A stretch of 64,000 bases of DNA from Algoriphagus sp. (lineage in GTDB: Bacteria; Bacteroidota; Bacteroidia; Cytophagales; Cyclobacteriaceae), in contig NZ_JAUXYL010000046.1 in the NCBI RefSeq assembly GCF_030694375.1, positions 124,001 through 188,000 on the forward strand, read 5' to 3'. The translations under genes and the position numbers were made by a program. Below the pieces are notes generated by a model, which did no database searches, had not been told where the DNA came from, and worked only from the letters and a program-made list of their open reading frames with translations. This document shows, in pieces, positions 1 through 9,575 of this stretch. How positions within the stretch are numbered: position 1 is the stretch's first letter; every line of letters begins with the position of its first letter.

Positions 1-541
1 GAAATCCAACTTTCCCGGCAGGAATAAATGGCATGACGTGTTGACCTAAGATTCCGTCTGGTCGGGGATTTTGAAGCACTCCGTCCTTGATCATCAAAGA
101 GGCTCCACCAGGCACCAATTCCTCTCCAGGTTGAAAAATAAGCTTGATTGTTCCTTCAAACTGATCCTTTACTTCATGAAGAATTTTCGCCGCACCCAAT
201 AGTGAGGCCGTGTGGGCATCATGTCCACAGGCATGCATCACCCCGGGATTTTTGGATTTATAGGGAACATCATTTGCTTCGATAATCGGCAAAGCGTCCA
301 TATCTGCGCGAAGGGCAATGACTTTTTTATCTGGATTTTTGCCTTTTATTAAAGCACTCCAGCCTGTTGTCGCTTTTTTGTCAATTTCAGTAATCCCGAT
401 TTCCTTCAGTTTTGACTCCACAAATTCCGCAGTCTTAAATTCCTTGAAAGAAAGTTCAGGATTCGCATGTAGGTGACGACGGTTGGAAATTACTTCTTCT
501 TTGTAGGCTTTCGCCAAAGATTTAATCTGGGATAGGAGCAT
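1..541 (-). CDS. M20-family metallo-amidohydrolase, C-terminus cut by window edge
   Basis: Translating the minus strand from the ATG at 541 gives about 180 residues beginning MLLSQIKSLAKAY. Visible motifs are RRHLHANPE near the start, LRADMDALP, MHACGHDAHTASLLG and QPGEE. The Cys-containing HACGHD signature is typical of the M20D branch (N-acyl-amino-acid or hippurate-type amidohydrolases), which are cytosolic dinuclear metal enzymes removing acyl groups from amino acids. The usual length is near 400 aa, so more than half lies outside the window. The start overlaps the end of the upstream SPOR lipoprotein gene by 20 nt, suggesting cotranscription. Substrate cannot be told from this fragment. 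Family is secure; exact activity is inferred. Confidence 0.85.
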   Translation of the reverse strand, partial: MLLSQIKSLAKAYKEEVISNRRHLHANPELSFKEFKTAEFVESKLKEIGITEIDKKATTGWSALIKGKNPDKKVIALRADMDALPIIEANDVPYKSKNPGVMHACGHDAHTASLLGAAKILHEVKDQFEGTIKLIFQPGEELVPGGASLMIKDGVLQNPRPDGILGQHVMPFIPAGKVGF

Positions 542-1064
542 TTTGATTGGATGATGGAGTCATGTATTCCTTTCGCTGAAATCTGTCCTGGATAATCCGC
601 GCGGATGGAAATTGTCCTTTTAATCGCGAGAAGACTTTTTGGGCTTCAATTTTAAAGGTAAACTGACCTACTTTGACAAAATACCTGGGTTGTTCATACT
701 GCATTTCGGACGTAAGATCTGAAAAGTAAATTCTCAGATCATCCTGGGTTTTGAAAGCTTGATTTCGGTCAATTCCAGAAAAAACCAGAACAGTGTATCC
801 GTTAAAATACGCTTCAGACCGATTCTTTTGAGCAAATCTTCGTTGAACTTCATCCAAATCGGTATCAACAGCCCGAACCGATGTGGGTGAACTGGAACTG
901 GAAACATCGACAACTGCAGTACGAAAGTCGGGAAATTGCGGTAAAGATCCACTTAGGTCTTCTTGATAGCTGGAATAAGCAACTGCTCCGCCATCAGAGG
1001 AAGGTCTGATAATTTTACAGCTACAGATTAAAGCGAAAAGCCCAACTATCCAGATTTTTCTCAT
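522..1064 (-). CDS. SPOR-domain lipoprotein
   Basis: A 180-aa protein. The N-terminus MRKIWIVGLFALICSC is a lipoprotein signal with the lipobox cysteine at residue 16. The C-terminal half (about residues 90-165) contains a pattern like the SPOR peptidoglycan-binding fold: YTVLVFSGIDRNQAF, then YFVKVGQFTFKIEAQKVFSRLK. SPOR domains bind denuded glycan strands in the cell envelope. The ATG at 1064 is preceded by an A-rich leader shared with the xth gene at 17726 (see the repeat entries). The gene is followed directly, with a 20-nt overlap, by the M20 amidohydrolase. The middle is Ser-rich and low in complexity. The lipoprotein call is strong; the SPOR call is moderate. Confidence 0.75.
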   Translation of the reverse strand: MRKIWIVGLFALICSCKIIRPSSDGGAVAYSSYQEDLSGSLPQFPDFRTAVVDVSSSSSPTSVRAVDTDLDEVQRRFAQKNRSEAYFNGYTVLVFSGIDRNQAFKTQDDLRIYFSDLTSEMQYEQPRYFVKVGQFTFKIEAQKVFSRLKGQFPSARIIQDRFQRKEYMTPSSNQNAPIPD

Positions 1065-1196
1065 TTCATGTGTTTATTTTTTGTTTTTTAAAGGCCACAT
1101 GCCCGCCTGTAGTCGGACAGGGAATCTCGCATGACAGCCCCGATAGCTTTCGGGGCATTCCGCTGTGTGACACTGCAGGGTCATGCTTGATTTCAT
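1065..1196 (-). repeat. Dispersed leader/palindrome repeat, copy A, between secA and the SPOR gene
   Basis: On the minus strand this spacer matches the two tandem units at 17458-17712: an ATGAAATC head, a CCCCGA...TCGGGG hairpin, the block GCGAGATTCCCTGTCCGAC with the palindrome CCTGT/ACAGG, then GGCATGTGGC and an A-rich leader running into the next gene's ATG. It contains a 40-codon ORF (1196 to 1074) beginning 2 nt after the secA stop and ending 9 nt before the SPOR gene start. Its C-terminus reads ARFPVRLQAGMWPLKNKK, the same frame as in the other units. It may be a noncoding element or encode a leader peptide. Confidence 0.7.
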
Positions 1197-1197
1197 C

Positions 1198-4578
<3,381 letters not shown>

Positions 4579-4676
4579 GTCTTTCTATAAATTCCCGATT
4601 GGGGGCTTAAAAATAAGCCGTTTTTGTTAGAATTGATAATACGTCTTCAATCAGACCTCTTGCCTGAAAAAAGGAT

Positions 4677-5450
4677 TTAGATTGTAATTTTTCCCGAGAA
4701 AACTTGCACTGCCGGTCCGATAAGCCAGATTTTGCTGAAACTTCCATCAGGATTAGACTGAAATTTGACAGAAAGTTTTCCCCCGGGAGTACTGATTTTA
4801 ACATGATTTTGCCCATTTTGAGAGCCATAAACTAAAGCTGCCGCGGTAACTCCTGTCCCACAGGAAAGGGTTTCGTCCTCAACTCCTCTTTCATAGGTAC
4901 GAACGAATACTTCGTCATTTGCTAAAGGCTGGACAAAATTCACATTCGTGCCTCCTGGAGAATATGCGGCATCGAACCTTACAGTTCTTCCTTCTTCAAA
5001 AACCGGATATTCGACTACTTTTTCCACAAATCGGATATGATGGGGGGAACCGGTATTTACAAAGAAATCGCCCAATTTGGCATCAATTCCTTTCACGTCA
5101 CCCATTAGCAATTCTACTTGATCATTGACCAAAACAGCCTCGTGTGGGCCATCTATGGCCAGAAATTTGGTTTTTTCGCCCACAATTCCCAAAAATGCCG
5201 AGAAAGCAGCTGCACAGCGGGCACCGTTTCCGCACATGCTTTGACTTCCATCAGCATTGAAGTAGATCATTTCAAAATCAAAGTCCGGATGATTCCGAAT
5301 GGCAATTAATCCATCTGCCCCAATCCCAAACTTACGGTCACAAAGCCTACTGACCTGATCAAGATTTTGAAGATCAAAAGATTCGTCACGATCATCGATC
5401 ATAACAAAATCATTTCCTGTGCCCTGATATTTATAAAAGGTGATATCCAT
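4677..5450 (-). CDS. dapF: Diaminopimelate epimerase
   Basis: A 257-aa cytosolic enzyme converting LL- to meso-diaminopimelate, for lysine and peptidoglycan synthesis. Both catalytic cysteines are visible: MCGNGARCAA around residue 73 and LSCGTGVTAAA around residue 197. The N-terminus (FYKYQGTGNDFVMIDDR) and the GGTNVNFVQ motif are characteristic. Length is slightly below the usual 270 aa. It is upstream of secA on the same strand with a 98-nt spacer and could share its transcript. The ATG at 5450 fits the family N-terminus exactly, so the start is secure. Confidence 0.97.
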   Translation of the reverse strand: MDITFYKYQGTGNDFVMIDDRDESFDLQNLDQVSRLCDRKFGIGADGLIAIRNHPDFDFEMIYFNADGSQSMCGNGARCAAAFSAFLGIVGEKTKFLAIDGPHEAVLVNDQVELLMGDVKGIDAKLGDFFVNTGSPHHIRFVEKVVEYPVFEEGRTVRFDAAYSPGGTNVNFVQPLANDEVFVRTYERGVEDETLSCGTGVTAAALVYGSQNGQNHVKISTPGGKLSVKFQSNPDGSFSKIWLIGPAVQVFSGKITI

Positions 5451-5633
5451 GAAATGTTAAATTCATCGGCTATTTGTCAAAAACTCAACCAAGGAGCTAA
5501 TGGACTGTAAACTTAACCATCTTGACACAAAATCTGACTTAATGTCTGATCCTCAATTTCAAAAAAGTCATATTATGCCTAGTTTCCTTACTCCAAATTA
5601 GAACTCAACAGACCATTATCAGGTTTAACAGCT

Positions 5634-6389
5634 ATGAAAGCACCAGAAAAGATCAATTCGCGAAGAGAATTTTTAGCTAATACCACCAAAGCAGGGCTTG
5701 TAGTGGGGATGGTAGGAACAGGGATATTAGCAAGCTCCTGCGCAGCAGCAAAAGGAACTTCTGCCGGAATTTTTTTAACCGGATTTGCCCAAACTCCCTT
5801 AGCCTATGATTATACGGCACTGCAGCCGCATATAGATGCCAAGACTATGGAAATCCACTACACCAAACATGCAGCAGCTTATGCTTCTAACCTAGTTGAT
5901 GCTGCAAAAGAAGAAGGTGTAGATACATCCAAGCCCCTGGAAAATGTTCTCGCTAACATCTCCAATTATTCCGTAAAGATGCGAAACAACGGCGGGGGAC
6001 ATTACAATCATGAGCTATTCTGGAGCATCATGGCTCCTAATGCCGGAGGAAAGCCTCAAGGAAAGCTTATGAATGCCATTACTTCGTCTTTTGGAAGCTA
6101 TGATAATTTTGTAAGCCAATTTGAAACTGCCGCCAAAACCCGATTCGGATCAGGTTGGGCGTGGCTTGTTGTACAGTCAGGCAGCAAATTGGTGGTGAGT
6201 TCCACTCCAAATCAGGATAATCCACTAATGGACCTGGCCGAAGTAAAGGGCATTCCTATTTTAGGACTTGATGTTTGGGAACATGCCTATTACTTGAATT
6301 ACCAAAACAGAAGACCGGATTATGTATCTGCGTTTTGGAAATTGGTCAACTGGGGTGCAGTAGCTGAGCGATTTGAAAAATCGGTGTAA
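5634..6389 (+). CDS. Exported Fe/Mn superoxide dismutase with Tat-type lipoprotein signal
   Basis: A 251-aa protein with a SOD domain from about residue 58. Metal ligands are visible: His in KTMEIHYTKH, His in GGGHYNHELFW, and Asp and His in LDVWEHAYYLNY. The glycine before the second motif and the Gln in STPNQDNPLM are the arrangement usual for the Mn type, but metal preference is inferred. The N-terminus contains NSRREFLANTT followed by a hydrophobic stretch and LASSC, a twin-arginine signal plus lipobox, so the enzyme probably folds in the cytoplasm and is anchored outside the inner membrane. The usual KHHQTY segment reads KHAAAY here. It appears to be a single-gene unit ending in a terminator hairpin. 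Confidence 0.92.
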   Translation: MKAPEKINSRREFLANTTKAGLVVGMVGTGILASSCAAAKGTSAGIFLTGFAQTPLAYDYTALQPHIDAKTMEIHYTKHAAAYASNLVDAAKEEGVDTSKPLENVLANISNYSVKMRNNGGGHYNHELFWSIMAPNAGGKPQGKLMNAITSSFGSYDNFVSQFETAAKTRFGSGWAWLVVQSGSKLVVSSTPNQDNPLMDLAEVKGIPILGLDVWEHAYYLNYQNRRPDYVSAFWKLVNWGAVAERFEKSV

Positions 6390-6417
6390 ACACTCGATTT
6401 ATAAATTTTTGAATAAG

Positions 6418-6445
6418 AAGGAAGTCACATGGCTTCCTTTTATTA
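6418..6445 (+). terminator. Rho-independent terminator after the SOD gene
   Basis: Inverted repeat AAGGAAG / CTTCCTT (6418-6424 and 6433-6439) with an 8-nt loop, followed by TTATTATTT. It lies 29 nt past the SOD stop codon. Confidence 0.65.
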
Positions 6446-6583
6446 TTTCTAGTCCGAACTATTAAAAGTCTAAAGGATTCCATTTTTTTTTTAGCAAAAA
6501 GCCCTTATTTATCTGATTTCAGCTTCTTTTTGGCAGTTGGCATTCCAATTGTATTAGCGCCTTCGAAATCAAATTACAGTTCT

Positions 6584-7354
6584 ATGAAAAAAGTATTGAA
6601 AAAGTTCGCACTGTTAAGTTTAATGTTAACCAGTGGATTCTATCTGAGTTCATGTGGAGAAAAAGATGATGATGTAATCACTGATCCTCAAACGCAAGCT
6701 AAAATGACAGCTACAGCTTCCACTTCAACCTCAACCTTAAGCAATGCAAGGGTGACTGTAGGGGCTTTCACTGTGAGCCAATTCACAGTTGGAACACAAA
6801 ACGTTGAGATGAAGTATTTTGCAAAGGCAGATTTGAGCGCAGACATCAGTCTCGGAAATCTAAAATCAAAAACTATCCTAAATGCTGGTCTTCAAAAAAC
6901 TGCTTCTGCTAAAAAGTCCAATGTTATCATATCCGCTGGCAAATCCCAATTTAGTCTAATAGGTGAAGGAAATACACCAGAAGGAAACTATACGGAGGCC
7001 ACATTCAAGCTTTATAAGAATACTGAAGCTACAGCCAACGATCCCATGTTTCAAAAATCCATTTTGATCACTGGCCAAATCAACGGAAAACTGACTCAAT
7101 TTTGGACAGAATCCGAAAAAGTCATCAAAGCAGCCTCTAAAACCTCAACAGGGGTGGAAGTGAATCAAAATTCAGAAGTTGTGTTGGTTTTTGAAATGGA
7201 CAAACTCTTTGCAGGCATTGACTTCGCAACTGCAAAAGATTCAAATGGAGATGGAAGGATTGAAATCAGCCCAATCAGCCCAGATGGAAATGCGGCCATT
7301 TTTTCTAAGATAGAAAGCAATTTGGAAACTGCAGTAAGTCTGAGAAGAAGGTAA
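6584..7354 (+). CDS. Hypothetical lipoprotein
   Basis: A 256-aa protein from the ATG at 6584, chosen because MKKVLKKFALLSLML begins a clear lipoprotein signal ending LSSC (Cys about residue 24). An in-frame upstream start at 6530 would place 18 non-signal residues before it. After the lipobox come acidic residues (GEKDDD), common for surface-exposed Bacteroidota lipoproteins, then a Thr/Ser-rich linker. Near the C-terminus DSNGDGRIEISP resembles a calcium-binding DxNxDG loop. No family is recognised. It is flanked upstream by the SOD unit and downstream by a strong terminator, so it is probably monocistronic. Confidence 0.75.
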   Translation: MKKVLKKFALLSLMLTSGFYLSSCGEKDDDVITDPQTQAKMTATASTSTSTLSNARVTVGAFTVSQFTVGTQNVEMKYFAKADLSADISLGNLKSKTILNAGLQKTASAKKSNVIISAGKSQFSLIGEGNTPEGNYTEATFKLYKNTEATANDPMFQKSILITGQINGKLTQFWTESEKVIKAASKTSTGVEVNQNSEVVLVFEMDKLFAGIDFATAKDSNGDGRIEISPISPDGNAAIFSKIESNLETAVSLRRR

Positions 7355-7374
7355 AAAGCTTTAATTATAGAATG

Positions 7375-7401
7375 AAAAAGACCGGAAAATCCGGTCTTTT
7401 T
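7375..7401 (+). terminator. Strong bidirectional terminator
   Basis: Perfect inverted repeat AAAAAGACCGG / CCGGTCTTTTT with a 5-nt loop, 20 nt after the lipoprotein stop. It would work in either direction. Confidence 0.85.
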
Positions 7402-7437
7402 CATTTATTTCAGGCTAAAATCACACCAGCTCATTCC

Positions 7438-7905
7438 ATGCAAGATCCTAAGTCACTTACCTCCGTAGCGCTTTTTCACGAAACTTTTAAACACCCTGTC
7501 CTTCCTAAGCCTACAATTCCTTCAGAAACCAGATGTAATCTTCGCATTTCGCTTTTGGCAGAAGAGCTGAAGGAATTGGAAGAAGCGATTGATAATAAGG
7601 ATCTTGTGGAGATAGCCGATGCACTATGTGACCTTCAATACGTTCTGTCTGGAGCAATTCTGGAGTTTGGCTTGGGCGAAAAATTCAAAGCCCTTTTTGA
7701 CGAAGTGCAGCGCTCCAACATGAGTAAGGCTTGCAGTACAGAAGAAGAAGCCATGGCCACTGTCAAACATTATGAAGACAAAGGCACTCCTTGTTTCTAT
7801 GAAAAAGAAGGAGATTTATACCTTGTTTTTCGCGAAGGAGATCACAAGACGCTAAAGTCTGTTGGTTATTCACCTGCAGATTTGAAGGGAATTTTGGAGA
7901 AGTAA
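7438..7905 (+). CDS. MazG-like nucleotide pyrophosphohydrolase
   Basis: A 155-aa protein of the all-alpha NTP-pyrophosphatase (MazG/PRA-PH) type, predicted to hydrolyse nucleoside triphosphates or a related pyrophosphate. The helical core reads RISLLAEELKELEEAIDNKD followed by VEIADALCDLQYVLSGAIL, giving the EExxE and ExxD metal-binding pattern of the family. The ATG at 7438 is used because the longer reading from 7372 would translate through the terminator hairpin. The C-terminal 50 residues (KHYEDKGTPCFYEKEGDLYL and onward) are usual for the Bacteroidota form. It converges on the tRNA-Leu cassette; the shared hairpin at 7954-7983 probably ends both transcripts. Confidence 0.8.
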   Translation: MQDPKSLTSVALFHETFKHPVLPKPTIPSETRCNLRISLLAEELKELEEAIDNKDLVEIADALCDLQYVLSGAILEFGLGEKFKALFDEVQRSNMSKACSTEEEAMATVKHYEDKGTPCFYEKEGDLYLVFREGDHKTLKSVGYSPADLKGILEK

Positions 7906-7953
7906 AGACAAGCAAATGTAATTTGCGATTTAAATTGATTATCCCTGAAATAC

Positions 7954-7983
7954 AAAAAGCCCCGCATTGTGCGAGGCTTTTTT
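7954..7983 (-). terminator. Terminator, copy A (duplicated tRNA-Leu terminator)
   Basis: Hairpin AAAAAGCC...GGCTTTTTT, identical to the one at 8302-8332. It follows the displaced tRNA-Leu 3' half on the minus strand and also faces the MazG-like gene on the plus strand. Confidence 0.8.
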
Positions 7984-7989
7984 CAATTG

Positions 7990-8061
7990 TACCAGGAGCG
8001 GGAATCGAACCTGTCTGCTACAGGCAGGCCCGCACGAGATTGCTCCCACAAGATTTTAAGT
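7990..8061 (-). pseudogene. tRNA-Leu 3'-half remnant
   Basis: On the minus strand this matches the intact tRNA-Leu (8339-8422) from the anticodon loop ACTTAAAATC to the discriminator base, with one substitution and a palindromic insertion of about 19 bp in the T-arm region. Homology ends at 8061, just 5' of the anticodon. It has no 5' half and cannot make a tRNA. With terminator copy A it forms a direct repeat of 8301-8391. Confidence 0.85.
8010..8028. repeat. REP-like palindrome inside the tRNA remnant
   Basis: CCTGTCTG-CTA-CAGGCAGG, a near-perfect 8-bp stem with a 3-nt loop. It interrupts the remnant relative to the intact tRNA. It resembles palindromes at 17604-17624 and 36033-36065. Confidence 0.7.
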
Positions 8062-8289
8062 ATTCAGCAATTTTCGCTTTCCAGCTGTGGTTTTAAGGTA
8101 TTTTTCATGCTCCCTTGCTTCCAGCCTTGTCTGAAACTCCTTTCGATAAAGCAACTTGAAGGGTAAGTAGGGCCGAGTCGTTCGCTCATAACCTGAATTA
8201 TGACGGTGAATTCTATTTTCAAGATTGGAAGTAAGTCCAACATAGATATAAGACCTTCCTATACTCGATATGGCATATACTGTAAACAC
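8056..8289 (-). CDS. Small GIY-YIG endonuclease, tRNA-associated
   Basis: A 77-aa stand-alone GIY-YIG nuclease domain: VYAISSIGRSYIYVGLTSNL (the GIY...YVG element), Arg in LENRIHRHNSG, and Glu in EFQTRLEAREHEKYLKTT. Such small proteins are relatives of the UvrC N-domain and of homing nucleases. The start is a GTG at 8289 because a TAG lies immediately upstream in frame. The stop codon TAA (8056-8058) coincides exactly with the UAA anticodon of the tRNA-Leu remnant, so the insertion target supplies the last codon. It is downstream of intact tRNA-Leu and its terminator on the same strand. DNA cleavage activity is inferred from the family. Confidence 0.85.
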   Translation of the reverse strand: MFTVYAISSIGRSYIYVGLTSNLENRIHRHNSGYERTTRPYLPFKLLYRKEFQTRLEAREHEKYLKTTAGKRKLLNT

Positions 8290-8391
8290 CTAGGAATATA
8301 AAAAAAAGCCCCGCATTGTGCGAGGCTTTTTTCAATTGTACCAGGAGCGGGAATCGAACCCGCACGGGATTGCTCCCACAAGATTTTAAGT
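8062..8391 (-). mobile_element. Putative GIY-YIG cassette inserted in tRNA-Leu
   Basis: The 330-bp segment between the ends of the direct repeats 7953-8061 and 8301-8391. Read on the minus strand it consists of a complete tRNA-Leu 3' half from the anticodon, its terminator, and the GIY-YIG gene. Inserting it in the anticodon loop would rebuild a functional tRNA and push the original 3' half downstream, which is the observed arrangement. Boundaries are from the extent of identity; mobility is inferred. Confidence 0.65.
8302..8332 (-). terminator. Terminator, copy B, after tRNA-Leu
   Basis: AAAAAAGCC / GGCTTTTTT hairpin with inner CGCA/TGCG pairing, 7 nt past the tRNA-Leu 3' end on the minus strand. 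Confidence 0.8.
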
Positions 8392-8422
8392 CTTGCGTGT
8401 CTACCTATTCCACCATCCCGGC
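8339..8422 (-). tRNA. tRNA-Leu (anticodon UAA)
   Basis: An 84-nt class II tRNA. Acceptor GCCGGGA pairs with TCCTGGT (two G-U pairs), discriminator A. Anticodon stem CAAGA/TCTTG encloses loop CTTAAAA (anticodon UAA, 8386-8388). A long variable arm TGGGAGCAATCCC and T-arm with GGTTCGATTCC follow. CCA is not encoded. It is downstream of tRNA-Gly on the same strand and is the apparent target of the GIY-YIG cassette. Confidence 0.95.
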
Positions 8423-8484
8423 TTACTCTACTTGTTAAGTAGAGCGATCAGTCCCATTTGAAATTCCAAATGTCCTGAAATGAC

Positions 8485-8508
8485 AAAGCCCTTTTTCAAG
8501 GGCTTTTT
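8485..8508 (-). terminator. Hairpin between tRNA-Gly and tRNA-Leu
   Basis: AAAGCCCTT / AAGGGCTTT inverted repeat flanked by A and T runs, immediately after tRNA-Gly on the minus strand. It looks like a rho-independent terminator. Confidence 0.7.
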
Positions 8509-8510
8509 TG

Positions 8511-8583
<73 letters not shown>

Positions 8584-8663
8584 TTTTGTCATTACTCAAA
8601 TCTTTTTTTGAGCGATTGTGGATGCAAAGGTAAGCCCACAAAATAATTTTACAAGTCAGTATG

Positions 8664-8696
8664 GCGGATTTTTTTTCATATGTCTATAAAATCCGC
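8664..8696. terminator. Hairpin between tRNA-Gly and the PAS-LuxR gene
   Basis: GCGGATTTT / AAAATCCGC (8664-8672, 8688-8696) around a 15-nt loop, 24 nt past the stop of the minus-strand regulator. There is no long T run outside the stem, so the terminator role is uncertain. Confidence 0.4.
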
Positions 8697-8720
8697 GTTG
8701 AACCTTGATTTACAGTCTAT

Positions 8721-9518
8721 TCAAAAATTGTAGGAAGCCAAAATCTTTACCATCTCTCCGACATTCTTTGCTCCAAGCTTTCGAAGTATATTCTTTCGGT
8801 GGGTTGCTACTGTATTTATGGAGATATTCAAAATCTTACTTATTTCCTTTGATTCTTTTCCTTCCAAAATCAAATCCACAATTTCACGCTCTTTTGAAGT
8901 CAAATTGACCGCTTTATCCACAGGTGAGTTTTTACTGACAAATATCCTAGTTCCATCGGCCTTGGAATACGTATAACTCCAATCGTAATTTTTGGATTTT
9001 GGAGGAGTAAAAAGCTGAACAATGATATGCAAATCCATAATGAAATTGCCGCATTCATCGATCACATAGGGTCTAACCTTCGATGTCATCCATATCACAT
9101 CTTGGGTAGTTCTATGGACCCAGCGGGTGGTGTAAGAAAACTCAAAGGTATGTCGCTCGGGAATAGAAAGTCCATGAAATGCATCAAAAACAATTTTTTG
9201 GAATCGGAAAAGTTCTGGGCGATCATCCGGATGAATCATCGTAAAGGAAGTCTCCATGCCTTTGTTTCGAAACATTGACTCAGGATATCCAGTAAGCTTT
9301 TCCACATTTCCCGTAAAAAAAGCAAGATTCAGATTTCGGTAATCGAAACATGCAATAACCAGACTTTCCTGCATCCCAATAGTCTTACTAAGGGTAGCCA
9401 GTTCGTCCTTGAGTTTTTGCTCATCTATTTCACCCTTAAATTCCTGATTCTTCCATTCCTTAAAGAATTTGGTATACTTATCCTGCTTTTTCAGGTTTTT
9501 GAGTAATACCTTATCCAT
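8721..9518 (-). CDS. PAS-domain LuxR-family transcriptional regulator
   Basis: A 265-aa cytosolic regulator. A PAS-like segment (about residues 55-180) contains FFTGNVEKLTGYPESMFR and TMIHPDDRPELFRFQK, typical of sensory PAS folds. The C-terminal 65 residues form a LuxR/GerE helix-turn-helix: LTSKEREIVDLILEGKESKE followed by ILNISINTVATHRKNILRKL. There is no receiver domain, so signal input is probably a ligand or partner protein sensed by PAS rather than phosphorylation. The ATG at 9518 is the first in frame. It appears monocistronic between mutS and the tRNA island. The ligand and target genes are unknown. Confidence 0.85.
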   Translation of the reverse strand: MDKVLLKNLKKQDKYTKFFKEWKNQEFKGEIDEQKLKDELATLSKTIGMQESLVIACFDYRNLNLAFFTGNVEKLTGYPESMFRNKGMETSFTMIHPDDRPELFRFQKIVFDAFHGLSIPERHTFEFSYTTRWVHRTTQDVIWMTSKVRPYVIDECGNFIMDLHIIVQLFTPPKSKNYDWSYTYSKADGTRIFVSKNSPVDKAVNLTSKEREIVDLILEGKESKEISKILNISINTVATHRKNILRKLGAKNVGEMVKILASYNF

Positions 9519-9575
9519 CTTAAATAAGAGTGTGTGTTAGTTTAAATCTGATGAGAATATACGATTCCGAACAAA

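Noticed and set aside
7372..7437. N-terminal extension of the MazG-like gene
   Set aside because: It would be translated through the perfect terminator hairpin at 7375-7401; the ATG at 7438 fits the family.
7969..8166. Plus-strand ORF across the tRNA remnant and GIY-YIG gene
   Set aside because: It is antisense to the tRNA remnant and a clear GIY-YIG domain, with no protein features of its own.
8339..8422. Group I intron in tRNA-Leu(UAA)
   Set aside because: The tRNA gene is contiguous; the extra DNA lies downstream and contains a duplicated 3' half, not an intron core.
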